Below, one piece after another: positions 1-7,209 of a DNA stretch of 33,948 nt (positions are counted from its first letter, which is position 1; every line of letters begins with the position of its first letter). The DNA is taken from assembly GCA_007692495.1 (NCBI GenBank), contig REBZ01000070.1:1-33948 (forward strand). The letters are read 5' to 3'. The notes beneath the pieces are model-generated. The model saw only the letters and a list, made by a program, of their open reading frames with translations. It made no database searches and was not told where the DNA came from. Source of the stretch: Alkalicoccus sp. (GTDB lineage Bacteria; Bacillota; Bacilli; Bacillales; Salisediminibacteriaceae). The position numbers and the translations under genes are program-made.

Positions 1-1
1 A

Positions 2-406
2 GGAGCTTGTGAAGCGGAAGAAACGGTGAAGGAAGATGACTATCAGACATTCAAAGAGAAAGTAAATGAAGAAAGCTTCACGGGCTTCGTATACTTAGGA
101 GAAAAATGGGAAATGGAGCAGACTGAGTATATTCCAATGCTTGCGGAGATTTTTCATGAAACGGGAGCTGTATTGTATTACGGAGATCTCAACAGTATGA
201 AAAACGTGACGAGAGATAAATTCAGCGACGACCGGCTCGACCCTGATGTCTACCTGCCGGTAAACCGGCTCGCCTATATTAAAGAAGGGGAAGTTGTTTC
301 AGAGTGGGGGGCCCGTGAAGACCGTGATCCTGAAGAGGTTGAAGACCAGATACGTCACTTTATCGATAAATACAGCCATGGAAACTATGATCATAACGAA
401 GAATAA
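2..406 (+). CDS. Probable lipoprotein, thioredoxin-like, 5'-truncated by window edge
   Basis: The frame is open from base 2 with no stop, so the gene starts outside the window. The first visible residues read GACEAEETV, and the Gly-Ala-Cys fits the end of a lipobox, which would make the Cys the lipidated first residue of a secreted lipoprotein. A GTG at position 26 could be taken as a start but has no spaced ribosome binding site and would cut the frame. The rest (FTGFVYLGEKW, then a strand-rich segment with VLYYGDLN) looks like a thioredoxin-type fold, but there is no CxxC motif, so redox activity is not supported. The charged C-terminus ends just before a strong terminator. The function is unknown and the fold call is an inference. 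Confidence 0.6.
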   Translation, partial: GACEAEETVKEDDYQTFKEKVNEESFTGFVYLGEKWEMEQTEYIPMLAEIFHETGAVLYYGDLNSMKNVTRDKFSDDRLDPDVYLPVNRLAYIKEGEVVSEWGAREDRDPEEVEDQIRHFIDKYSHGNYDHNEE

Positions 407-425
407 CAGTTATACAGATAAAACA

Positions 426-471
426 TGAAAAAGTACTGTCCACCCGAAACAGCGGGGGCAGTACTTTTTAC
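426..471 (+). terminator. Rho-independent terminator of the first gene
   Basis: AAAAAGTACTG at 428-438 pairs with CAGTACTTTTT at 459-469 around a GC-rich inner arm, followed by U residues. It lies about 20 bases after the stop of the probable lipoprotein gene. Confidence 0.8.
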
Positions 472-494
472 GTTTTGTGATTGGCTGTGTTAGC

Positions 495-612
495 CTCCGG
501 GTTCTTACGTAAGGAAAGGGAATACACTTTTCTGCCTGTTTGGCACAGCGGTTTCATCTGTTGAAAATGCCGATAGAACGAGCTTTAGTAGATAAAGTCT
601 GCTGGTTTAATT
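495..612 (+). repeat. Dispersed ~110-base repeat R1, copy 1
   Basis: The segment beginning GGGTTCTTACGTAAGGAA and ending near GATAAAGTCTGCTGGTTTA is closely repeated at 29633-29735 in the same direction and at 21187-21302 in the opposite direction. The copies share the CTTACG core, a TTTTCTGCCTG-like stretch and GATAGAACGAGCTTTA-like blocks. It carries no credible protein frame. The origin is unknown; a small mobile or structured intergenic element is possible. Confidence 0.7.
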
Positions 613-808
613 TAGGTTTATTAGAATATAAAGCTTGTTTTACCCAAGTTTACGTAAGAGCCATAAACATTAACAGAGACACTTATGCCACATCGTTGGT
701 GAAAATGCCCTTTTATCATAATGAAACCTCCTGCCTGACCAGGAGGAACGAAACCTGGTTGGACGGAAGATCCTGCTCTGTTTTTTTACCGTAAGCTGTA
801 GTGGACAG

Positions 809-931
809 GGGGCACTCCGGGGCGATCAAGGCTGAGAGGAAGAAATTAGCTGAAGCCGTCCCGCCTGGAAAGCTTCCCCATGGAAACGAAAGCGGCCGGT
901 CATTATTTAGCTGCTTTATTTTCAAGGCAGC
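809..931 (+). repeat. Composite intergenic repeat, partial copy A (R3 left part joined to R2 end)
   Basis: The right part (about 864-931) is the reverse complement of the left end of the complete element at 25359-25770 and ends in the same terminal sequence TATTTTCAAGGCAGC (917-931). The left part (809-866) instead matches the R3 copies at 29426-29540 (inverted) and 23449-23550. Copy A is therefore a junction of two repeat families, which suggests modular or rearranged elements. Confidence 0.7.
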
Positions 932-979
932 CTTGTGATTAATAGAAGCGGGGGCAAGCATTAGCCTTTTTCAAGCAGC

Positions 980-2089
980 TTAGGACATTTTGTTATAAGC
1001 GGCATTCCGGACACTATATGGCGCAGCAGGAACAATCTGATTTCTGCCGCTGCTTTTAGCAAGATATAAAGCTTTATCCGCCTCTGTTATCAGCTCATGT
1101 GCCCGGGACGTTTCCGGATGGGAAGCAGCCCCGATGGACACCGTAATATGAATAATCTCTTTATTTGTCAGAACAAAAGGGTGATCTTCCACGGCTGTAC
1201 GAACCCGCTCTGCCGTAGTTTGTGCTTCCTGCAGCGTCGTATCAGGAAGCATTACCGTAAACTCCTCGCCGCCGTTCCGGCTCACTATGTCTTTTTCCCT
1301 TACGTTATTTTGAATAAGCGTCCCAAGCTGCTGCAGAACCACATCTCCTTCCTTATGACCATATGTGTCGTTAATATTTTTAAAATAATCAATGTCGATA
1401 TAAATAAGTGAAAGGTTTTCCTCGTTTTTTTCTGCTTCTTTTACCAAAAAGTTATACTTTTCGTCAAATTGGCGTACATTATAGAGGCCGGTCAGGCTGT
1501 CAGTCAGGGATTCCTCTTTATAACGTTTCACGAGCATCTGCATTTCCCTGGTGGACTCAATCGTATAAAAAGCTGCTGCTCCGGCCAGATAGGATATCCC
1601 CCAGAATAAAGGAACTAGAAAAAGTAATGTCTGGACATCCTGAAGCAGGTAAATAATCACTACAGTGAAAATAATATTCGAGGAAGTAAGCATTACGGTA
1701 ATCCGGGACTTTCTTGTCGGCAGTTTATTTATGAGCAGAGCGGATACGGTGACAGCAGCGATTAACAGCATGGCGGTAACGGAAGATATGCTGATGCTGA
1801 TCAGAAAGCGTCCGATAATGATCATCCCCATCGTTATTAAAGTCGGAATCGCCCCACCGTAATAAGCGGTTAAAAGTACGGGAATGTGCCGGAGGTCGAC
1901 CATCGTTTCTCCGAATTCCATACTGTACTGCATCAGCAGGTTGGAAAGAAGCCCGGCCATAATCCCCATAAACAGTTTCAGGCGCAGCGAAACAGTATTA
2001 TACAATGTGGAGGATTTCGTAAAATGAGTATACAAAAACAAGCACGCCATCAAAATGGCCAGATTGGAAATCAGCTCTTTAAAAATCAT
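980..2089 (-). CDS. Membrane-bound diguanylate cyclase (5TMR-LYT-like + GGDEF)
   Basis: This 369-residue protein has an N-terminal half with five or six hydrophobic helices, resembling the 5TM LYT sensor domain (inference from hydrophobicity), and a C-terminal GGDEF domain. The active-site loop reads GGEEF (about residues 273-277), preceded at the standard five-residue spacing by REKD, an RxxD inhibitory site. IDIDYFKNINDTYGH carries the metal and nucleotide residues. It should make cyclic di-GMP from two GTP at the membrane, with product feedback inhibition. The start at 2089 is preferred: GGGAG lies seven bases upstream, whereas the longer frame from 2152 would begin inside an extended -10 box. 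It is a monocistronic gene with no adjacent phosphodiesterase or effector. Confidence 0.9.
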   Translation of the reverse strand: MIFKELISNLAILMACLFLYTHFTKSSTLYNTVSLRLKLFMGIMAGLLSNLLMQYSMEFGETMVDLRHIPVLLTAYYGGAIPTLITMGMIIIGRFLISISISSVTAMLLIAAVTVSALLINKLPTRKSRITVMLTSSNIIFTVVIIYLLQDVQTLLFLVPLFWGISYLAGAAAFYTIESTREMQMLVKRYKEESLTDSLTGLYNVRQFDEKYNFLVKEAEKNEENLSLIYIDIDYFKNINDTYGHKEGDVVLQQLGTLIQNNVREKDIVSRNGGEEFTVMLPDTTLQEAQTTAERVRTAVEDHPFVLTNKEIIHITVSIGAASHPETSRAHELITEADKALYLAKSSGRNQIVPAAPYSVRNAAYNKMS

Positions 2090-2142
2090 AAAACGGCTCC
2101 CGGTAAATGTATTAAATGTTTTTAAAACATTTGTATGGTAAA

Positions 2143-2151
2143 AGTATAGCA
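2143..2151 (-). promoter_or_regulatory. Extended -10 promoter of the diguanylate cyclase gene
   Basis: On the minus strand TGCTATACT matches the extended -10 form TGnTATAAT with one mismatch. It lies about 55 bases upstream of the chosen start and explains why the in-frame ATG at 2152 is unlikely to be used. No good -35 was seen. Confidence 0.45.
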
Positions 2152-2351
2152 TAAAGGTTACATCTGGCAGATGATTATCCTATTATTTTCCTTAATAGAA
2201 ATCTTCACGATAAAAACTGATACAGTAAGACCGGAATGTCATCATAATCTCAGCCGTGCAGACTGGAAACGAATGTTGTTAAAGCAGTAATGAGCACCTT
2301 TAAAGCTCTGCACACAATTATTGAGATCATTAAGTGTTTTTAATAGTGCTT

Positions 2352-2380
2352 TTGCAAATACAGCGGGTTTTGTTTATGAT
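2352..2380 (+). promoter_or_regulatory. SigA-type promoter of the TPP riboswitch-tenA transcript
   Basis: TTGCAA (2352-2357) is separated by exactly 17 bases from TATGAT (2375-2380). Transcription would start near 2387, just before the riboswitch. Confidence 0.6.
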
Positions 2381-2393
2381 GATAGATATAGAA

Positions 2394-2488
2394 TATCCAC
2401 TAGGGGAGCCTTACGGCTGAGACGAAATTTACTTCGGACCCTTTGAACCTGATCTGGTCAATACCAGCGGAGGAAAGTGGCGGTTGTG
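2394..2488 (+). ncRNA. TPP riboswitch (THI element)
   Basis: The segment has the conserved TPP aptamer landmarks in order: AGGGGAGCC, then GGCTGAGACGAAA, then GACCCTTTGAACCTGATCTG, then the closing CAGCGGAGGAAAGTGG. It lies directly upstream of tenA and is followed by an intrinsic terminator, giving the usual Firmicutes arrangement in which thiamine pyrophosphate binding favours termination. The identification rests on recognised sequence motifs; the switching mode is inferred from the layout. Confidence 0.96.
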
Positions 2489-2512
2489 TGCGGATTAATG
2501 ATTAAGCACAGC

Positions 2513-2548
2513 AGCTTCTCTTTCCCCTGGGATGGAGGAGCTTTTTTT
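2513..2548 (+). terminator. Riboswitch expression-platform terminator
   Basis: AGCTTCTC (2513-2520) pairs with GAGGAGCT (2535-2542, one G-U pair), followed by seven T. It sits between the aptamer and tenA, so it is the likely ligand-controlled terminator. An ATG at 2532 lies inside the hairpin and is not a credible start. Confidence 0.8.
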
Positions 2549-2597
2549 GTTCCAGGGTGTGGATGTTCTTCCTATTCTATTAAAGGAGGAAGATAGC

Positions 2598-3290
2598 ATG
2601 AGATTTTCAGAAAAGCTGAGACAGGAAGCGGATCCGATTTATGAAGCAATTTTTAAGCATCCGTTTGTACAGGGAATCGCAGAGGGCAGTGTGCCGAAAG
2701 AAGCGCTCATTCACTACGTAAAGCAAGATTATGAATATTTAACAGCCTTCTGCCGCATTTACGGAATGGCTGTATCGAAGTGTGAAAACAGAGAAGAAAT
2801 GGCCTTCTTCCAGAATCAGATTGGATTTATTCTTCATGAGGAAATTCATCCACACAATAATTTCTGTGAAGTGGCAGGGGTGCGGTATGAAGACCTTCAA
2901 AAAACTCCACTCGCACCGACGGCCCACCACTATACGAAGCACATGCTGGAAGCTGCTTCCGGCGGTACGCTTGGTGAAACATTGACGGCGCTTGCACCAT
3001 GTCCGTGGACGTACTGGGAGATTGGAAGCCGACTGATGAAGGAAGCAGATCTTTCTCCGGATCATCCTTTTTACGACTGGATTACTTTTTATGGTGATAA
3101 AGAAGTGGCGGAGATCACGGGTGCTTTTAAAAAAATGATCGACGATTGTGCAGAGAAGGCCGGCGAACGGGAGCGGGAGCAGATGCTTGAGAATTTCCTC
3201 GTGAGTGCCCGTCTGGAGCACCGGTTCTGGACGATGGCTTATGAGCAGGAGACATGGGAAACTGTGAATTCCTCTTTTGACCCCAAGTGA
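2598..3290 (+). CDS. tenA: Thiaminase II / aminopyrimidine aminohydrolase TenA
   Basis: This 230-residue protein matches the family length. It hydrolyses aminomethyl-aminopyrimidine (and thiamine) to HMP, salvaging the pyrimidine moiety for thiamine synthesis in the cytoplasm. Recognisable residues are Asp44 in VKQDYEYL, the nucleophile Cys135 in APCPWTYWEIG and a catalytic Glu near 207 in ARLEHRFW. The ATG at 2598 is chosen because AAAGGAGGA precedes it by eight bases; the longer frame from 2532 starts inside the riboswitch terminator. It is a single gene under a TPP riboswitch with no other thi gene nearby. No terminator is obvious downstream. Confidence 0.96.
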   Translation: MRFSEKLRQEADPIYEAIFKHPFVQGIAEGSVPKEALIHYVKQDYEYLTAFCRIYGMAVSKCENREEMAFFQNQIGFILHEEIHPHNNFCEVAGVRYEDLQKTPLAPTAHHYTKHMLEAASGGTLGETLTALAPCPWTYWEIGSRLMKEADLSPDHPFYDWITFYGDKEVAEITGAFKKMIDDCAEKAGEREREQMLENFLVSARLEHRFWTMAYEQETWETVNSSFDPK

Positions 3291-3353
3291 AAACAGACGA
3301 AAGAACTAACTTACAAAAAAGTAAATAAAACGATTGTTAACGGCCTTTCTTAG

Positions 3354-3379
3354 TTTAATAAATGCTTTAAGCGGAAAAA
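3354..3379 (+). promoter_or_regulatory. Possible SigB-type promoter of the stress protein gene
   Basis: GTTTAA (3354-3359), a 14-base spacer and GGAAAA (3374-3379) resemble the SigB pattern GTTTAA-N12-15-GGGTAT; only the -35 is a good match. The general-stress nature of the downstream product agrees with it. Confidence 0.4.
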
Positions 3380-3427
3380 GACATATATAACCGTAACAAT
3401 GTCATTATTACAGGAGGATGATATAAT

Positions 3428-3829
3428 ATGGCAAAACGTGTTATCGGTATTTACGAAGGTGAAATAGAGGCGAAGGAAGTAGTAGAAAGCCTGGAAAAAG
3501 AGGGATATCAGCCGTTTGAAGTTGTTTTGTTGACCAACGATGCTGATGCCACTTCATGGCTTCGTGATGAAACAAAGGCGAAAGTCGATTCAGCAGATGG
3601 TCACTATACACAGGCAGACGGCGAAAATGCGTCTTTCTGGAAGAAAGTAAAAGAAGCCGCCAAGGGAAACATCTCCTTTCACGGCAAAGATCTCGATAAC
3701 AGCGGTAAATCGCTTGTGGAATACGGCTTAACTCCGGAACAGGCCGATGTTTATAAAAGTGAGATTCAGAACGGGAAAGTACTTGTACTTGTCCCGGAAG
3801 AACCGAGCCAAAAAAAGCACTCGAACTAA
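3428..3829 (+). CDS. General stress protein 17M-like (YflT family)
   Basis: This 133-residue cytoplasmic protein begins MAKRVIGIYEGEIEAKEVVESLEKEGY, the typical start of the general stress protein 17M-type N-terminal domain, in which a ferredoxin-like fold with a glycine turn is expected. It is followed by a charged middle segment and YGLTPEQADVYKSEI plus a strand with KVLVLVP. The family's biochemical role is unknown; members are induced by general stress in Bacillus. AGGAGG lies nine bases before the ATG, and a possible SigB promoter lies about 50 bases upstream. It is monocistronic and ends with a strong terminator. Confidence 0.85.
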   Translation: MAKRVIGIYEGEIEAKEVVESLEKEGYQPFEVVLLTNDADATSWLRDETKAKVDSADGHYTQADGENASFWKKVKEAAKGNISFHGKDLDNSGKSLVEYGLTPEQADVYKSEIQNGKVLVLVPEEPSQKKHSN

Positions 3830-3866
3830 CGATGAAAATCGCTGTAAATATTTTCTGGCAAGCAGA

Positions 3867-3898
3867 AGGAGACGGAGCATCAGCTTCGTCTCCTTTTT
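3867..3898 (+). terminator. Rho-independent terminator of the stress protein gene
   Basis: GGAGACG (3868-3874) pairs with CGTCTCC (3887-3893), followed by TTTTT. Confidence 0.8.
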
Positions 3899-4031
3899 AC
3901 GGACTTGCAGAATTAGCTTCGATAAGAATCAAAGGATAATTGTGTTGAAAAAATCAGAAAACGAATAACTGAGAAACAGAAAGGGTATAGAGAAAGGAGA
4001 TTTAATAAAATGTAAAAGGAGTGTCCTGCTT

Positions 4032-4232
4032 ATGAAAGAAGATTTTGTGAATGAACCACGCCTGAACAGCCTTCCCCGGGCAGAAAAAGAGGAGTACGAC
4101 AAGCTGACGCAGCAAATAACGGACGAAAAGAAAAAGCTTGAGGTGGACTTTCCTGGAGAACCGGAAGACCGTCTCGCTATTGAGCATCAAATTGAATTAC
4201 TGGAAGAAAAGAGACAAAGAATTCTGCTTTAA
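4032..4232 (+). CDS. Small charged coiled-coil protein, unknown function
   Basis: This 66-residue protein is rich in Glu and Lys and is predicted to be mostly helical, with heptad-like spacing of hydrophobic residues from KLTQQITDEKKKLEV through IEHQIELLEEKRQRILL. It has no signal peptide, membrane segment or Cys. AAAAGGAG lies nine bases before the ATG, which supports expression. Its stop codon lies in the loop of its own terminator. The family is not recognised; a small structural or regulatory protein is possible. Confidence 0.7.
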   Translation: MKEDFVNEPRLNSLPRAEKEEYDKLTQQITDEKKKLEVDFPGEPEDRLAIEHQIELLEEKRQRILL

Positions 4233-4251
4233 AAAGCAGGGTTCTTTTTTT
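4218..4251 (+). terminator. Terminator overlapping the stop codon of the small coiled-coil gene
   Basis: AGAATTCTGCTT (4218-4229) pairs fully, with two G-U wobbles, with AAGCAGGGTTCT (4233-4244), followed by a run of T. The TAA stop of the upstream gene (4230-4232) is the loop. Confidence 0.8.
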
Positions 4252-4364
4252 GTGGAGGTTTTAAAAGCTGCACGGTCAGCTGCACCTGAAAGAGTCATAT
4301 CTTTCGGGAAATCATTCAGCATGTAAGAAATTTTTACCTCCAGTTCAGAACCCTCAATATAATC

Positions 4365-4403
4365 TTTACAAAACATTAATAATTCAAATACAAAGAATTT
4401 ACA
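4365..4403 (+). promoter_or_regulatory. Pho-box-like array of four hexamers upstream of the Na/Pi cotransporter
   Basis: TTTACA (4365), TTAATA (4376), AATACA (4387) and TTTACA (4398) recur at an exact 11-base period with five-base spacers. The Bacillus PhoP box is a set of direct TT(A/T/C)ACA repeats spaced about 11 bases apart. The two outer hexamers match fully and the inner two match loosely. It sits about 65-100 bases before a phosphate transporter gene, consistent with induction on phosphate starvation. The binding itself is inferred. Confidence 0.65.
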
Positions 4404-4466
4404 AGGAGTTGTTACAGTTGCCTCTGGAATGAATAATAATCTGCTGAATTGGAGAGATGATACGTA

Positions 4467-6122
4467 ATGGATGTTCAGGGAATACTTTTTCTTTTCTTTG
4501 GAGGACTCGGAATATTCCTCTTTGGAATTAAATATATGAGTGACGGATTACAAAAAACAGCAGGAGAAAAACTGAGAAAGATCCTGGAAGCTGCGACCAA
4601 CAGTCCAATCCGTGGTGTATTTGCCGGTATGATGGTCACCGTCATGCTGCAGACTTCCACTGGTTCAACTGTTATGATTATCGGTCTCGTCAATGCAGGG
4701 CTGCTTACGTTCCGCCGGGCGATTCCGATGCTTTTGGGAGCAAATCTGGGTACAACAGCAACAGCTTTTATGATTTCTTTTAAGATTGGTGATTTCGCTC
4801 TGCCGATTTTGTTTTTCGGGATGTTTCTTATTTTCTTCTTTAACAAAAAGAGAGTTAATAACATCGGCCAGGTTATTTTCGGTTTCGGGATGATTTTTCT
4901 TGGATTGAATACAATGTCAGAAGGGCTGTATCCATTCCGGGATGTTCCTGCCTTTGTCGATATGATGGCAACTCTTGGTCAGAACCCTCTACTTGGTGTT
5001 GTAGCAGGAACAGTATTTACTGTACTTGTGCAGAGTTCCACGGCGGCAATTGGTGTGCTGCAGACGATGGCAGTCGATGGACTTGTTACACTCGATCAGG
5101 CGCTGCCTATCTTATTCGGAGATAACATAGGTACAACAATAACAGCAGTACTTGCCTCCATTGGAGCAACAGTAGCTGCTAAACGGGCAGCTTTAGTACA
5201 CGTTATTTTTAACGTGACAGGAACGATAATGTTTTTAATTATCCTTCCAATTGTCCAGGCAGTAGTCGTCTGGATGTCAGCTAACTTCGGGGGAGATATT
5301 GCAAGAGAAATTGCCTATGCACATGGTTTGTTTAACTCAGTGAATGTCCTGTTTCAATTTCCACTCATCGCTTTTTATGCGTACATCGTGACTAAAGTGA
5401 TCCGTGGAGAAGATGATATTATTCAGCACGGGCCTAAACACCTGGAGCCGGCACTGATTCAGCAGCCTACCTTTGCGCTGGAGAAGGCGCGTCAGGAAGT
5501 GGTGCATATGGGTTCACTTGCAAAAGAAAACGTAGCACATTCTACAAATATGCTCCTTAACAATGACGCAAAAGAAGGGGAGCGGACGATAAGAAAAGAA
5601 GAAATCATTAATGATTTAAACTCGCACATTGTGGATTATTTGACGAAAATCGGCATACGGTCGTTAAATCAGGAACAGTCGTCGATGAATTCCCAGCTTA
5701 TGCATAACGTAACAGACATTGAACGCGTCGGTGACCATTGTGAAAATTTAATGGAGCTTTCCGAATACTCGATCGCCCACAAAATCAATTTTTCAGAAGA
5801 AGGAACGAACGAATTAAAACACATGATCAACGTAACTTCCGAGGCTTTCGGATACGCCTTGGACGCACTGGAAAATCAGGACGTTGGGTCGGCTATGAAA
5901 GTACTGGAGCTCGAAGGTCAGATCGACTCACTGGAGAAAGAAGGACGGAAAGCTCATGTTAAGCGTATGAATACCGGCGTATGCACCGGAGCGAGCGGCA
6001 TGGTGTTCCTTGATATGCTAAGCAATCTGGAACGTATCGGCGATCATGCATCCAACATGGCTGAAAGCGTTATTCAAATGAATCAGGAAATATACGGATC
6101 TGCTGCCGGAGGGGACGAGTAA
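4467..6122 (+). CDS. Na+/phosphate cotransporter with C-terminal PhoU-like domain
   Basis: This 551-residue protein has about eight membrane helices in the first 320 residues with the family's duplicated signature, QTSTGS (62-67) and VQSST (188-192). These mark the inverted Na/Pi-IIb-type repeats that bind phosphate and sodium. From about residue 340 there is a soluble helical PhoU-like domain, with recurrent ERVGDHCENLMELSE and ERIGDHASNMAESV motifs. It should import phosphate driven by sodium, which suits an alkaliphile or halophile. GGAGAG precedes the ATG. The Pho-box-like array just upstream suggests phosphate control. The next gene is an orphan response regulator, 222 bases downstream and past a hairpin, so it is probably a separate unit. 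Confidence 0.93.
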   Translation: MDVQGILFLFFGGLGIFLFGIKYMSDGLQKTAGEKLRKILEAATNSPIRGVFAGMMVTVMLQTSTGSTVMIIGLVNAGLLTFRRAIPMLLGANLGTTATAFMISFKIGDFALPILFFGMFLIFFFNKKRVNNIGQVIFGFGMIFLGLNTMSEGLYPFRDVPAFVDMMATLGQNPLLGVVAGTVFTVLVQSSTAAIGVLQTMAVDGLVTLDQALPILFGDNIGTTITAVLASIGATVAAKRAALVHVIFNVTGTIMFLIILPIVQAVVVWMSANFGGDIAREIAYAHGLFNSVNVLFQFPLIAFYAYIVTKVIRGEDDIIQHGPKHLEPALIQQPTFALEKARQEVVHMGSLAKENVAHSTNMLLNNDAKEGERTIRKEEIINDLNSHIVDYLTKIGIRSLNQEQSSMNSQLMHNVTDIERVGDHCENLMELSEYSIAHKINFSEEGTNELKHMINVTSEAFGYALDALENQDVGSAMKVLELEGQIDSLEKEGRKAHVKRMNTGVCTGASGMVFLDMLSNLERIGDHASNMAESVIQMNQEIYGSAAGGDE

Positions 6123-6172
6123 CCGACTTGGAAGCAAGCTGAGTTAATAATCTCTTTTCCCGCAGTGCTGCC

Positions 6173-6208
6173 GAAAACGGTCATGACATTTTTGTTATGG
6201 CCGTTTTC
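6173..6208 (+). terminator. Strong hairpin after the Na/Pi cotransporter
   Basis: A 16-base-pair stem (GAAAACGGTCATGACA with TGTTATGGCCGTTTTC, two G-U pairs) closes a four-T loop. There is no U-tail on either strand, so it could be an RNA-stabilising hairpin rather than a classical terminator. Confidence 0.5.
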
Positions 6209-6344
6209 AGGATCCAGATAAAGTCTTTTCAAGTTAATAAAGGCCAAATAAATTATAAGATTCTTCTCTGGCATTTCCGTCGGGGCAAAACGGATAGAAC
6301 AGAGAAATTTGACTCGTATCATTCGCCATTAGGGGGGATATTAA

Positions 6345-7073
6345 ATGAAAGGAAAAACAATTCTTGTAATTGAGAAAAATAGTTCTTATAGAGAAGAAAT
6401 TAACTATGCCCTGAAAGGAGCAGGTTTTGACGTCTGGGAAACAGGAAGCAGTGAAGCTCTTTTCGGACCACTTTCTCATCTTTCTCCCGACGGTATAGTG
6501 CTCGATGGGAATATGACGGATAAAACGGGGAATTTTATCAGCAGCAAAATCCGGAAGCTCATGCACGATGTTCCTCTTATCGTAATGACAGAAAATCCAG
6601 AGGAGCTGGAAGTTGTTCTTCATCTCGAGAGAGGAGCAGACGACTGCATGTTAAAGCCCGGACGGCCGAGAGAACTGGTCAGTCGGATGAGAACACTTCT
6701 GCGGAGAGTAACGAACGACTGTGCGGCAGGAGAGATACGTATATCGAGCGGACTTGTTACGAACGGAGATATTAAAGTGAATCTGCTGAATCATAAAGTA
6801 TACGCAGAGGAAAAAGAGCTGGCCATGAGTTCCAGGGAGCGCGCTCTCCTTACCTTCCTCGTCCTGAATCAGAACCGGCTGTTTTCAAGAAAAAAGCTTC
6901 TGGATGCTGTTATGGAAAAAAAGGAAGGGCGGTCTTCCCGTATGGTTGATGCGTTAATCAGCCGCATTAGGGATAAAATAGAGCCGAATTCCCGCCGGCC
7001 GGTTTACATTAAAACTGTCCGCAAAATGGGATATATGATGGAATCCATACCTGCTGCAGGAAAGGAAGGATAA
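6345..7073 (+). CDS. OmpR/PhoB-type response regulator (orphan)
   Basis: This 242-residue protein has a receiver domain at about 1-120 and a winged-helix DNA-binding domain at about 140-235. The phospho-acceptor Asp54 lies in IVLDGNM, with Thr82 and Lys104 (CMLKPG) conserved. The usual acidic pair after the first strand is only half kept: ILVIEKN has Glu10 but Lys11, which may weaken magnesium-dependent phosphorylation. The output domain ends with the typical SRIRDKIEPNSRRPVYIKTVRKMGY wing. AGGGGGG lies nine bases before the ATG. No histidine kinase is adjacent, so its partner and signal are unknown; the Na/Pi transporter upstream is a possible but unproven link. Confidence 0.9.
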   Translation: MKGKTILVIEKNSSYREEINYALKGAGFDVWETGSSEALFGPLSHLSPDGIVLDGNMTDKTGNFISSKIRKLMHDVPLIVMTENPEELEVVLHLERGADDCMLKPGRPRELVSRMRTLLRRVTNDCAAGEIRISSGLVTNGDIKVNLLNHKVYAEEKELAMSSRERALLTFLVLNQNRLFSRKKLLDAVMEKKEGRSSRMVDALISRIRDKIEPNSRRPVYIKTVRKMGYMMESIPAAGKEG

Positions 7074-7095
7074 AAAAATCCCTTTCCTCTGACTT

Positions 7096-7124
7096 TTGAC
7101 ACACCCTCCGTACGGCGGTAAAAT
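7096..7124 (+). promoter_or_regulatory. SigA-type promoter of rlmD
   Basis: TTGACA (7096-7101), a 17-base spacer and TAAAAT (7119-7124) form a near-consensus promoter, 86 bases before the rlmD start and just after the response regulator gene. Confidence 0.65.
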
Positions 7125-7209
7125 AAGAAACTGCTGAATAAAAAATGACAGCTTATAACGTATAATGCCTTGAAAACTAAAAGGATATGGATAGAGAGGA
7201 GAAAGGGAA

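Larger units (their letters stand above)
407..979. other. Gene-free gap filled by two dispersed repeats
   Basis: This 570-base gap holds the first gene's terminator, one copy of the 110-base repeat (495-612) and one copy of the composite repeat (809-931). Open frames at 540-794 and 716-961 lie across the repeats, have no ribosome binding site and resemble no protein family, so no gene is called. Confidence 0.6.

Noticed and set aside
540-961. Open frames 540-794 (+) and 716-961 (-)
   Set aside because: They run across the R1 and composite repeats, have no ribosome binding site and read differently from the frames in the other repeat copies.
1097-2125. Plus-strand frames opposite the diguanylate cyclase
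   Set aside because: They are shadows of the GGDEF gene: no binding sites and no protein family resemblance.
2532-2597. Longer tenA start at 2532
   Set aside because: The ATG lies inside the riboswitch terminator stem; the ATG at 2598 has a strong ribosome binding site and gives standard numbering (Asp44, Cys135).
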